Source of the DNA: Schleiferiaceae bacterium
Lineage (GTDB): Bacteria; Bacteroidota; Bacteroidia; Flavobacteriales; Schleiferiaceae
Direction: 5' to 3'
Length of the DNA stretch: 64,000 nt
Assembly: GCA_018401735.1 (NCBI GenBank)
Contig: JAGYKI010000005.1
Span: 85,449 to 149,448 of the forward strand
Every line of letters starts with the position of its first letter. Positions within the stretch are counted from its first letter, which is position 1. Below are positions 46,101 to 54,200 of the stretch, piece after piece. Below the pieces are notes generated by a model. That model saw only the letters and a list, made by a program, of their open reading frames with translations. It had not been told where the DNA came from and made no database searches. Position numbers and translations under genes: made by a program.

Positions 46101-46787
46101 TTTTGCGAAGAAAACATTAAGTACATCTTAGAGCAGGTTCCTTTTATCGATGCGGTAGGAATTAACATTAACCCAAATCAAAAACTAAAAGAGCAGATTG
46201 ATGAAACCGAACTTCTGAAATTGGGCGCTTCTGTCTTTATCAATAGTTGCCCCGCTAAATACAGCGGGTATTTTAAACAGCAAAATATAGGTTTCTTGCT
46301 CGAGGCATGGCAAGATGAAATTTTTCGTAATAAAGTATCTTTTAATGGACTGAAAACCCTCAACGGTGCCAAAAAGCAATCCTTTCTAATGATAGCTGGA
46401 GCCGAGGCCAAGGTAAAGGATGAAATTCGTATAATCCCCGTGGCCAAACCTGTTATCGGTGGTATGCATCACCGCTATCAAGCCTTATTAAAAACCAATG
46501 GTAAATGGCGGGCCTTAAGCGATCAAGACCACTTTACTTATCACTGGAAGTTGGTAAAATATGATCATAACGACCAGCCCATTGCCTTAAAAGAACTAAA
46601 TGGTTCGCATGTACTCGACCTAATTGTACCCAATCAAGCCTACCAGTATAAATTACATTTAGACATTAGTATAGATGAGCTAGCAATAAGCACGACCGAA
46701 GAATTACACCCCCCTCTATACCGTGGGCCCTACCTCGAAAATTACAGTCGCCGCGAAATTGAAGCCTTTTTGAAAAACAAAAATTAG
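43092..46787 (+). CDS. Membrane GT2 glycan synthase with two degenerate glycosidase-like domains
   Basis: 1231 residues. Two N-terminal helices (~15-37, 44-66) lead to a processive GT2 domain (~80-330) with Asp125, Asp173/Asp175 in LDPDHIP, Asp264 in AEDMNTS and QQLKW at 300-304 (Lys where QxxRW has Arg). Six more hydrophobic segments follow; the cytoplasmic-type YNPTPKDG and the basic stretch before the last helix (528-551) put the C-terminus outside. Residues ~560-835 resemble GH26 but the acid/base motif is lost (LISFLPPFDS). Residues ~850-1230 align with the upstream glycosidase, with its Glu143 position as Ala954 (LGGASW) and Glu229 position near Ser1052. The product is probably a beta-glucan-like polymer. 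Confidence 0.78.
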   Translation: MWYQNRRPSPVIAPTFKQRWLLRTMILIGVISAGLFIYGILQEEYIGFKPLYYPLIFALLFIILRISYEWYHYWSISVPETPILEKQYTVDILTTFVPGEPYDMLVETLEAIQKITYPHTTYLCDEGNDPYLIEQCKRLGVKHVTRELKVNAKAGNINNALRQATGEICLILDPDHIPAPDFLDWVLPHFNNPEIGFVQVVQGYYNIYENIIAKGSAQQTFQFYGPIMMSMNSYGTAQAIGANCTFRRAALDSIGGHAPGLAEDMNTSMKLHGKGWKSCYVPRMLTRGLVPNTLSAYYQQQLKWSRGVFELLVTTYVENFSKLSLRQKIHYGILPWNYFTGFIYLINFLIPILSLILGANPMTMSLWNFVLLGVPFTASTLIIRHYVQKWVMEEDERGFHLQGGLMMIGTWWIHSLGFVFTLLRRKVPYNPTPKDGKEENIWALNIPNLVVAGVSILAIIYGLQRDFNPYNLIMAGFALMNVFFMAFMVMISMQNRYRRYLQKHAFAKKIDDVTRFIKDRFWRLRRRSYVVLRYTAAPLLVAIIVLLYQQSSLKEIENIPIGPKPAYLVNHLLGATYQKTQTNQTSSCNIQKINFNWNAPISDFQKDLQAVWAKNQYPLINFKQSELRSGADLMMLCDQIILGSQNKQMSHFAQEIMREEKPVLISFLPPFDSICAGLHQNDFIALGEKYRQAWRYIYEFFRKSGVTNIISVYHASDAQNVDRFFPGLAYVDWLKTDLSEALIGESPLYEDFQKLYVSESYSLNLPVILELNSHYENHKDLYKNYQSLSDSFAQIGGLIVKDFSCLSATLPFPKPLQEKRKFVEYPAPQISQNEADASNPLNYPMLAGVNYYKGSDWQATRNPLFRETLENDFREMNQLGLKTIKRTGPGFYDFNILNQAEQSQHQILYSFWIAHIKSFEKDLNELAALKELVLNSVGNKIEEKSIIAWHLGGASWNSLGFYHNQPELNFERKAYLRWLADISLEIKRLDPSRSISIEIDSGPFCEENIKYILEQVPFIDAVGININPNQKLKEQIDETELLKLGASVFINSCPAKYSGYFKQQNIGFLLEAWQDEIFRNKVSFNGLKTLNGAKKQSFLMIAGAEAKVKDEIRIIPVAKPVIGGMHHRYQALLKTNGKWRALSDQDHFTYHWKLVKYDHNDQPIALKELNGSHVLDLIVPNQAYQYKLHLDISIDELAISTTEELHPPLYRGPYLENYSRREIEAFLKNKN

Positions 46788-46850
46788 GATCTTAAAAATT
46801 AGGCTTAAAAATAAATGCGCTGCTTATTTTCACTGCTGCTCTTAGCTGCT

Positions 46851-46858
46851 TATTTTTG
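46851..46858 (+). promoter_or_regulatory. -7 element TATTTTTG upstream of the RidA gene
   Basis: TATTTTTG fits TAnnTTTG, 17 bases before the ATG. A TTTT 20 bp upstream (46827-46830) is a weak -33 match. Confidence 0.45.
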
Positions 46859-46875
46859 GAGCATAGAATTAAATT

Positions 46876-47292
46876 ATGAATAAAGCACCTAAGCCCGTAG
46901 GGCTATATCCCCTCGCCCGTAAGGCAGGATCACTCTTGTTTTTAAGCGGCGTTGGTCCGCGTCTTGCTGGCAGTGACGCTAACGACTCGGGGGTTCCGGG
47001 TTTAAGCCTCGACCATAATGGAAATTTCAAAGAGTTTGACTTTGAAGCCCAAGTACATAGCGTTTTTGCTAATGTAAAAGCTATTTTAGACGAGCACGGA
47101 AGCAGCTGGGATAAATTAGTAGACGTCCAAGTTTTTTTGGTAGATATGAAACGTGACTTCCCTACTTTCAATCGTATTTACGCCGACTACTTTAGAGATA
47201 TTGAACCCAAACCTTGTCGCACGACAATTGCTATTACAGCGCTTCCCACCCCCATTGCCATAGAGCTTAAGTGCATAGCAGAGTTTAATTAA
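46876..47292 (+). CDS. RidA-family deaminase, 2-aminomuconate deaminase-like
   Basis: 138 residues of the RidA/YjgF fold. Features: LLFLSGVGPRLAG near the N-terminus, EAQVHSVFANVKAILDEHGS, and the binding Arg in PCRTTIAITALPTPIAIELK, which ends with the conserved Glu. The SGVGPR segment and PTPIAIELK tail resemble the RidA relatives that deaminate 2-aminomuconate in the tryptophan/kynurenine pathway, rather than general RidA. It could serve the SDR-aldehyde dehydrogenase unit at the left end of the window, 46 kb away; that is an inference. The ATPase-like gene starts 7 bp later. Confidence 0.82.
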   Translation: MNKAPKPVGLYPLARKAGSLLFLSGVGPRLAGSDANDSGVPGLSLDHNGNFKEFDFEAQVHSVFANVKAILDEHGSSWDKLVDVQVFLVDMKRDFPTFNRIYADYFRDIEPKPCRTTIAITALPTPIAIELKCIAEFN

Positions 47293-47299
47293 GGTAGCT

Positions 47300-48244
47300 A
47301 TGAAAACCTTAATTCGGGCGAAAAAATTAGAAGAGCTCTACGATGCGATTATGAATCGTAAAAACCTTCATCTTGAGGCCCCTCTCGGCTATGGCGCTAG
47401 CTTTTTATTAAGTCGTTTAGAAGAACGGTTGGTTAATCGCCGCATTTGCTTTCGCTATGCCATTACTAATAGCCAAAAGTTTAGTTCCTTTAAAATCGTC
47501 TTCTTTGCAGAGCTAGAAAAACAGGCCCAAAAAAGGCCTAATTTGTCCTTTCAGCTCAGCCGTTTTTATCAGGAGACCGCCTATGTAACCATGCAAAATT
47601 TTGCGGATTTTCACCAATGTTTAAAATTATTGGCCGATCATCTGCAACAAGTGGGACTGGATTTTCTTTTCATTTTTGAACACCTAGAAGACTGGAACCT
47701 CGACCTGCAAGAAAAAGGAATGTTAGAGGCCTTTAGCCATCTCGCAGAAGCGCGCAATATACAAGTGCTCCTTAACAGCGATGCTTCCCTTATAATACCT
47801 TCGAGGCTAAAGCTCGAAAAACACGCCCTTGGTAAGGCTTCCGCCGAAGATATTTGGCAAAACCCATCTGCCTTTGAGCATGAACTTTATGAATTTAGCC
47901 AAGGTAATTTACAATTACTGAATGCCCTCTTAGCCAAGAAACAGGAAAAAGCAGCCGAGGCAATTGTTAATTTATTGAAAGAGGTTCACCCCCTTTTCAA
48001 GCTCTTTCAACACCGTTTTACCGCCCTACAGTGGAAACTTTTACAGGCCATTGCTATTGAAGAAAGAGTAGAGCAGCCGCATGCCTTTGCTTTTTTGGTA
48101 AAGTATAATTTAGGCGCCGCCAGCAGTATCGAAAGAGCCCTTCAAAACCTACTAAGCACTAAGCTCATTCAGCGCGACGAGCAGGCTTATTTTGTGCATG
48201 ATCAGTTATTTCTGCGCTGGTTACAATGGCTTGCGAAGCAGTGA
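47300..48244 (+). CDS. AAA/STAND ATPase-like protein with degenerate P-loop
   Basis: 314 residues. The layout resembles archaeal-type (PF01637-like) ATPases: an N-terminal P-loop domain followed by a winged helix with FTALQWKLLQAIAIEERVEQ, LGAASSIERALQNLLSTKLI and HDQLFLRWLQWL. The Walker A position reads APLGYGAS (residues 27-34): the essential Lys is Ala33. The Walker B region is FLFIFEHLEDW, with Glu where Asp is expected. It probably does not hydrolyse ATP normally. It follows the RidA gene after 7 bp and precedes a broken gene. I cannot assign a function beyond this. Confidence 0.6.
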   Translation: MKTLIRAKKLEELYDAIMNRKNLHLEAPLGYGASFLLSRLEERLVNRRICFRYAITNSQKFSSFKIVFFAELEKQAQKRPNLSFQLSRFYQETAYVTMQNFADFHQCLKLLADHLQQVGLDFLFIFEHLEDWNLDLQEKGMLEAFSHLAEARNIQVLLNSDASLIIPSRLKLEKHALGKASAEDIWQNPSAFEHELYEFSQGNLQLLNALLAKKQEKAAEAIVNLLKEVHPLFKLFQHRFTALQWKLLQAIAIEERVEQPHAFAFLVKYNLGAASSIERALQNLLSTKLIQRDEQAYFVHDQLFLRWLQWLAKQ

Positions 48245-48245
48245 T

Positions 48246-48734
48246 ATGAAGCTTAGCATCAAAACTGGAACCTCCATTAAAAAAGCTGAAGCGACAAATC
48301 TCACTACCAATCAAGTCTATTCCTTTCTTGAAAAACTTTTCAGGAGCAAGGGCTTGACCGCGTTTACTCAGAAGGAAAAAATGAGCTTAAATTCGAACAG
48401 AAATTATTCCACTTTGGAAGATTTTTTAGGCCTGGCCCTTTCCTAAACTTTAATCGCGGAGAGCTAAAAATTAGCGAGAATGATGGCTCTATAAATATTG
48501 ATTTAGAAACCGAGTACCTGTGAATGCCCATCCATATGGAAGCCTAGTTTTTGGTTTTACATTGCTCGCATTTATCTCGAGTGGCTTTCGTCTCAACTCA
48601 CTCCCCTCAATCTAAGCCTGGGATCTTTACTTTTAATAATTAGATGGCTAAGCGCCAAATATGGTCTAAAGGTATACTTAGACCCTAAAGCGCAAGAATT
48701 AAAAACTTGGCGCAAAGGATTAAGTTTGGCCTGA
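48246..48734 (+). pseudogene. Frame-broken gene of ~163 codons, probable membrane protein
   Basis: The ATG at 48246 lies one base after the ATPase-like stop. The frame reads MKLSIKTGTSIKKAEA... and closes at 48446. A second frame takes over at a T6 run (48422-48427) and reads FRPGPFLNFNRGELKISEND up to TGA 48521. The original frame then continues with ECPSIWKPSFWFYIARIYLE and on to TGA 48734. Two compensating single-base indels, the first by loss of one T in the run, would restore one protein with two hydrophobic segments. It could be real decay or sequence error. No family was recognised. The gap 48735-48868 holds the next terminator. Confidence 0.5.
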
Positions 48735-48810
48735 AATTCATCTTGTTTTACCGTTTTGGCTAGAAGCGCAAAAGAATATCTATTGCCAAGCTAGCTCGCG
48801 TTTTACTTCA

Positions 48811-48849
48811 AAAAAATAAGCCCCAACAAGGTAAATGTTAGGGCTTATC
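48811..48849 (-). terminator. Intrinsic terminator of the propeller lipoprotein operon
   Basis: AATAAGCCC-C-AACA / TGTT-A-GGGCTTAT hairpin with one mismatch. On the minus strand it is followed by TTTTTTT, just past the stop at 48869. Confidence 0.8.
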
Positions 48850-48868
48850 AGTATAAATCATCTGTATA

Positions 48869-49774
48869 CTATTCGCTTAGCAGCCTAAAGGCCGAAATAT
48901 AATTAGAGAAAAAACGGGGAACATATACCGTATTGGTATTCGGGTTGAAACCAATATCTGCTGTTTGGATTCCTTCTTCTTGACTGCTTAACATTTGTGA
49001 AGCTTCTTCGCCATCAATGAACCAAATTTCCCCTTGCCATTTAGAAGCGATAAACTTTCCGTTACCTAAAGAAACCAAACCGTCACCACCTTGTACTTTG
49101 TCGTTTAAAACTTGGTACGTTCCATCTTGCAGATCAAACTCTATTAAGCCTTCTGCATTAAGACCAAAAAGTTTGTTTTCGGCAAAGCATAAGCCGTTTA
49201 AACTGGCTACACTATCGGCTACCAAGCTCAGTACGCCATCCTTAATGCGATGCAAAGTCCCTAGGGCCATATCGGAAACGTAAACGGCCTTACCATCTGT
49301 ACTTAAATCGTTCAGGAATTGTGCGCCTTCAATAGGGTAATAGTCGCGATCGGCCGTGTTTTCCATCGATATTGCAATTACTCGATTTACATCGCTAACA
49401 AATAACTTCTCACCTAATACACACATGCCCTTTGGTGCATTCATGCCAGTAGCCCAAGCCGCATCTATAATTTTACCATCAGTACTAACTTTCGCAATAC
49501 TACCCTTATCATCTAGTTCTGTCGGTTTACCTTCAATATTACTCACCAATAAAAAATCGCCCTCAGCATAGTACAAAACTGATTCGTTGGTTATTAAAGT
49601 GCTATCACTTTGCCACAAGGGCTCTAAACTCATCGTACTTAGCACCTCTTCTATTGCTTCCGCAGATGCGCTATCAGCGGGGTTTGCGTTCTCCTCTCCT
49701 ACATTTTGGCCACCATTACAAGCCACCATTCCTAAGGCGATTAAGCCTAACCTCATTTTTTTAATCCTTCTCAT
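48869..49774 (-). CDS. SMP-30/NHL-like beta-propeller lipoprotein
   Basis: 301 residues. The N-terminus MRLGLIALGMVAC carries a lipobox, so it is a lipoprotein; a stretch of acidic/Ser residues follows. The rest forms six propeller-like repeats (DDKGSIAKVSTDGKI, NAPKGMCVLGEKLFVSDVNR, FLNDLSTDGKAVYVSDMALG, VASLNGLCFAENKLFGLN) typical of SMP-30/gluconolactonase-like sequences. Metal-binding Asn/Asp residues are present (NGL, SD). The activity could be lactonase or plain ligand binding. Its ATG lies 14 bp inside the end of the GluR0-like channel gene, so both are one unit and both face the periplasm. Confidence 0.75.
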   Translation of the reverse strand: MRRIKKMRLGLIALGMVACNGGQNVGEENANPADSASAEAIEEVLSTMSLEPLWQSDSTLITNESVLYYAEGDFLLVSNIEGKPTELDDKGSIAKVSTDGKIIDAAWATGMNAPKGMCVLGEKLFVSDVNRVIAISMENTADRDYYPIEGAQFLNDLSTDGKAVYVSDMALGTLHRIKDGVLSLVADSVASLNGLCFAENKLFGLNAEGLIEFDLQDGTYQVLNDKVQGGDGLVSLGNGKFIASKWQGEIWFIDGEEASQMLSSQEEGIQTADIGFNPNTNTVYVPRFFSNYISAFRLLSE

Positions 49775-50822
49775 TTCTACTTGCTTTTCTTAAAATAAAA
49801 TTCCAACTATCCGACTTCAAGGCTCTCACTATTTTCGGATCGAGTACTTCCCGCAAAGGACTACCTTTTGGATAGGTAAAACTATAATAATCCGTCTTTA
49901 AATTTCGATGGTCTAATACCAAATCCTGATAATCTCCCCGTTCTAAATAAAATTGCAAAATAGGCCGATCAAAGAGGAAAACATCAATTTCACCCTTTTG
50001 CACCGCTTCCAAACCAGCATTAACATCTTCAAAATACTGATTGGGCAAACCATAAATTTCCAGGTACTCGGCCGTACCGCTACCTCTTATACTACCCGAT
50101 TCGAAGCGGCGAAGATCTTCGATGCCGTTAATTTTCCTTTCAATATTATTTACGGTTAAAGCGGAGGCCACCCCGGCCGTTAAGCCACTAATGAGCAAAA
50201 TCGCAGAGAACATCCATATTAAGCCTATAAATCTTCCCCCTCTACTTACAGGCGACTTATCACCATATCCAACGGTAGTCATGGTTACGGCGCTCCACCA
50301 AAAGCCATCTAAAACACCTTGCCACCCTGGTGCAAATTGCTCGGGATTCTTGCGTCTTTCAAAAAGCCATACCATAAAGCCAAAAACAAATATTACCGCC
50401 GCTAAAATAGCAATAGCCGAAAAGAACTCACGGCTAAATAAATTCTCAAAAAAACCCGTCCAAGAGCTCCCCTCTTTGCGTGCTGCCGTGGTACCCGAAA
50501 TGAAGAAAGGCTGCGAGAAATCAAGACTATCCATGCGCTTCTCGGTAACGGTAATAGGGTTTATAGATAAATCAAGCTCGTTATTTGCTACCGCTTTTAG
50601 CATCTCATCTAAATCATCAAACCAACGGTACTCTATCCGGGCAGGGATTTTATCGTCAATTAACTCCCAAAAAGCAAGCGATAAACCCGTTGGCCGACCA
50701 TTAGCCTCCTGTATTACAAAAGGGGGCGTTGTTTTAAGGCCGATGACTAAAGTGGAATCTTGCGCTTTTAAGGGTGATAAAGAGGCCCAAAAAAGCATGA
50801 TAAAAAAGCAAAACTGCTTCAC
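49761..50822 (-). CDS. Prokaryotic ionotropic glutamate receptor-like K+ channel (GluR0 type)
   Basis: 353 residues from a GTG at 50822 with a signal peptide (MKQFCFFIMLFWASLSPLKA). The solute-binding domain is split: lobe part S1 (~25-115, VIGLKTTPPFVIQ, LSLAFWELI), then helix M1 (~128-152), pore loop with the potassium selectivity filter TTVGYGDKSP, helix M2 (FIGLIWMFSAILLISGLTAG), and S2 (~235-350, GSIRGSGTAEYLEIYGLP). This is the order of GluR0 in cyanobacteria, a ligand-gated K+ channel. Ligand is probably an amino acid. The overlapping propeller lipoprotein gene suggests a joint envelope role. Confidence 0.88.
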   Translation of the reverse strand: MKQFCFFIMLFWASLSPLKAQDSTLVIGLKTTPPFVIQEANGRPTGLSLAFWELIDDKIPARIEYRWFDDLDEMLKAVANNELDLSINPITVTEKRMDSLDFSQPFFISGTTAARKEGSSWTGFFENLFSREFFSAIAILAAVIFVFGFMVWLFERRKNPEQFAPGWQGVLDGFWWSAVTMTTVGYGDKSPVSRGGRFIGLIWMFSAILLISGLTAGVASALTVNNIERKINGIEDLRRFESGSIRGSGTAEYLEIYGLPNQYFEDVNAGLEAVQKGEIDVFLFDRPILQFYLERGDYQDLVLDHRNLKTDYYSFTYPKGSPLREVLDPKIVRALKSDSWNFILRKASRNEKD

Positions 50823-51209
50823 ATTAAAGGAATTTTAGCGAATGTAAGAAAAGAGCCCTGCTTCTTCCCCCAATAAGCCAGAAAAAGGCTTCGCCTCAAA
50901 ACCTGACTTCGGCGAAAAATTAGAGTCTCAGCTTTGCAAGAAATGCAAAAGGCCAATCTAGACCGTGCAGCGGTAGCGGACTTCAGCAAATGAACTTAAT
51001 GCAGGATTTTCATTAGTATTAAAAAGACACTGCTAAGGCCTCCTGAAAAGCGTTTTTCTGTGCCTTAGCCCTTCGCCATAGCCCGCAATTGCTTCAGCGC
51101 CCCGGCTTCAAACCCACTATTTACAAGAGGTCTGAGGCCTGATTTTACATCTAACTCAGGTTTGAAGGCTAGAATTACTAACTTCGCGCTCTCGAAAAAA
51201 TCGAACGCG
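50823..51209. other. 387-bp intergenic region between the channel gene and ileS
   Basis: Divergent gap with no gene I can support. It holds an inverted repeat (51032-51069) and a near-promoter TAACTTCG (51178-51185, one mismatch to TAnnTTTG) before ileS. No tRNA or T-box features were seen. Confidence 0.4.
51032..51069. repeat. Inverted repeat GCTAAGGC ... GCCTTAGC
   Basis: Perfect 8-bp arms at 51032-51039 and 51062-51069 with a 22-base loop that itself contains AAAAGCGTTTTT. It may be a small structured RNA, a leader element or chance. Confidence 0.35.
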
Positions 51210-54200
51210 ATGGCAACTAATTATCCTGAATATAAGCACTTAGACCTCCCAACCATAAATAAGGAGGTGCTTGCATGGTGGAAAGAAAATAAAACCTTCG
51301 AAAAAAGTATTGCTAGTCGGGAAGGCAAAGAGAGCTTTGTGTTTTACGAAGGTCCTCCCTCCGCCAACGGCATGCCTGGTATACATCACGTAATGGGTCG
51401 CGCAATTAAAGATATTTTCTGTCGCTTTAAAACCCTCGAAGGTTTTCAAGTAAAACGCAAAGCTGGTTGGGATACCCATGGGCTTCCAGTGGAACTTGGC
51501 GTAGAAAAAGAACTTGGTATTACTAAAGAAGATATCGGGAAAAGCATTTCCATCGAAGATTATAACGAAGCTTGTAAAAAGGCGGTAATGCGTTATACCG
51601 ACATTTGGAATGACCTTACCGAAAAAATGGGCTACTGGGTGGATATGAATGATCCCTATGTAACCTATAAGCCCAAATACATGGAAAGTGTATGGTGGCT
51701 ATTAAAGCAATTATGGGAAAAGGATTTAATTTATAAAGGTTATACCATTCAGCCTTACTCTCCTAAAGCTGGTACCGGTTTAAGTTCACATGAGCTAAAC
51801 ATGCCCGGCAGCTACCGCGACGTAAAAGACACTTCGGCTATTGCGCAGTTTGTAGTGACAAAAAATGAAGCTTTTCAAGCCCTTTTCGGAGATATAATTA
51901 AGAGCGATGATTTGGTTTACTTCCTCGCTTGGACCACCACTCCTTGGACTTTACCTTCCAATACCGCTTTAACGGTTGGACCAAAAATTGACTATCAGTT
52001 AATTGAAAGTTTCAATCCCTATACCCACCTTGCCCAAAAGGTTTTTATCGCTAAAAATCTCGTTGGCAAATACTTTAAAGATGAATTAAAAGACGCCGAT
52101 TTAAACCGCTATACAGAGGATGGTAAAAATCTTCCGTGGCGCGTTGTTTGGGAAGGTAAGGGCAGTGAATTAATCGGTCTGCGCTACGAGCAACTACTTC
52201 CTTGGGCTACACCTTATGATGGGGCAGAAAATGCCTTTCGTGTGATAGGCGGCGACTTTGTTACCACCGAAGACGGCACCGGTATTGTCCACACCGCACC
52301 TACTTTTGGAGCTGACGATGCCAAGGTCGCTAAAGAAGCTGTTCCTCCTGTTCCTCCTATGTTAGTGCTCGATGCCAACGAAAACCTTGTTCCCTTAGTA
52401 GACCTTCAAGGTCGTTTTATTCAAAACTCTGGTCCTCTGAGTGGTAAGTACGTAAAGAATGAATACTATGCCGAAGGAGAAGCACCCGATAAGTCGGTTG
52501 ACGTTGAGATTTCTATCCTCCTTAAAGAGCAAAATAAAGCCTTTAAGGTAGAAAAGTACGTGCACAGTTACCCACATTGCTGGAGAACTGACAAACCTAT
52601 CCTATACTATCCGTTAGATAGCTGGTTTATAAAGGTTACCGCAGACAAAGAAGAATTAGTAGCGCTCAACAAAACGATTAACTGGAAACCCAAAAGCACC
52701 GGCGAAGGTCGCTTTGGTAATTGGCTCGAAAACGCCAACGATTGGAATTTAAGTCGCTCCCGTTACTGGGGTATTCCTCTGCCAATTTGGAGTACCGAAG
52801 ATGGTAGCGAGTCGAAAATATTCGGATCCGTACAAGAACTAAAAGCCGCTTGCGACAAAGCAATGGAAGCGGGCTTAATGAGTAGCCACCCCTTGCAAGG
52901 TTTCGAGCCGGGTAATATGAGTGAAGAAAACTACGATCAGATAGATCTACACCGTCATATCGTCGATAAAATTGTTTTGCTTTCCGACAATGGAAAAGAG
53001 ATGCGTCGCGAATCAGACCTTATCGATGTTTGGTTCGACTCCGGCTCAATGCCTTATGCCCAATGGCATTACCCTTTCGAAAATAAGGAGGATTTCGATC
53101 AGCGATTCCCTGCCGACTTTATCGCTGAAGGTGTGGATCAAACCCGAGGTTGGTTTTATACCCTACATGCTATCAGCTCCTTAGTTTTTGGAAAAGTTGC
53201 TTATAGGAACGTGGTTTCTAACGGTTTGGTTCTCGATGAAAAAGGTCAGAAAATGAGCAAGCGCCTAGGCAATGCCATTGACCCATTTACGACCATAGAA
53301 AAATACGGTACCGACCCCGTTCGCTGGTATATGATTAGCAATGCGCAGCCTTGGGATAATTTAAAATTCTCTCTCGACGGTGTGGAAGAAGTACGCAGAC
53401 GATTCTTCGGAACCCTTTATAATACCTACTCTTTCTTTGCGCTGTATGCAAATATTGATGGCTTCGTATACAAAGCTTCTCTAGAAACTGCCGTAAAAGA
53501 TCGTCCCGAATTAGATCGCTGGATTCTTTCGCGCTTGCAAGAACTAACTGAAAAAGTAGAGCAAAGCTATAGCGAGTACGAACCTACACGCGCCGCACGC
53601 GCCATCGAATACTTTGTTGACGAGGAGCTTAGCAACTGGTATGTGCGTCTTAACCGACGTCGTTTCTGGAAAGGCGAAATGAGCCTCGATAAACAAATGG
53701 CTTACGAAACCCTTTTCCGTTGTCTTCATAATTTGGCCCAATTAATTAGCCCTATTACACCCTTCTTCAGCGACCGCTTGTATTGCGATTTAAACCTTTC
53801 GGTAGATGCGCAAGAAAAGAGCGAATCGGTTCACCTCAGCTACTGGCCTAAAGAAGCAGTGGCCCCCATTGATCAGCTCTTAAATGATCGTATGGCCATT
53901 GCCCGAAAATTAAGTTCTATGGTTTTAGCCTTGCGCAAAAAGGAAAGGCTAAAAGTGCGTCAGCCCTTGCAAAAAATTATGGTTCCCGCATTAAATGAAG
54001 CGCAGGCCGAATTAATGGAAAGTGTACGCGACATTCTTTTAGCCGAAACGAATGTGAAAGAACTCGCCGTGTTGCACGCGGGCGAAAATGTTTTGGTTAA
54101 AAGCATCAAAGCCGACTTTAAAAAACTCGGACCACGTTTCGGAAAAATGATGAAACAAGTCGCGGCGGCTATTGGCGGATTAAGCCAACATGCAATTAGC

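Noticed and set aside
50122..50838. 238-codon plus-strand frame
   Set aside because: Antisense to the well-supported channel gene; no start context or homology.
50823..51209. T-box riboswitch or tRNA before ileS
   Set aside because: No T-box sequence, specifier stem or TPsiC-like arm was found; T-boxes are not expected in this phylum.
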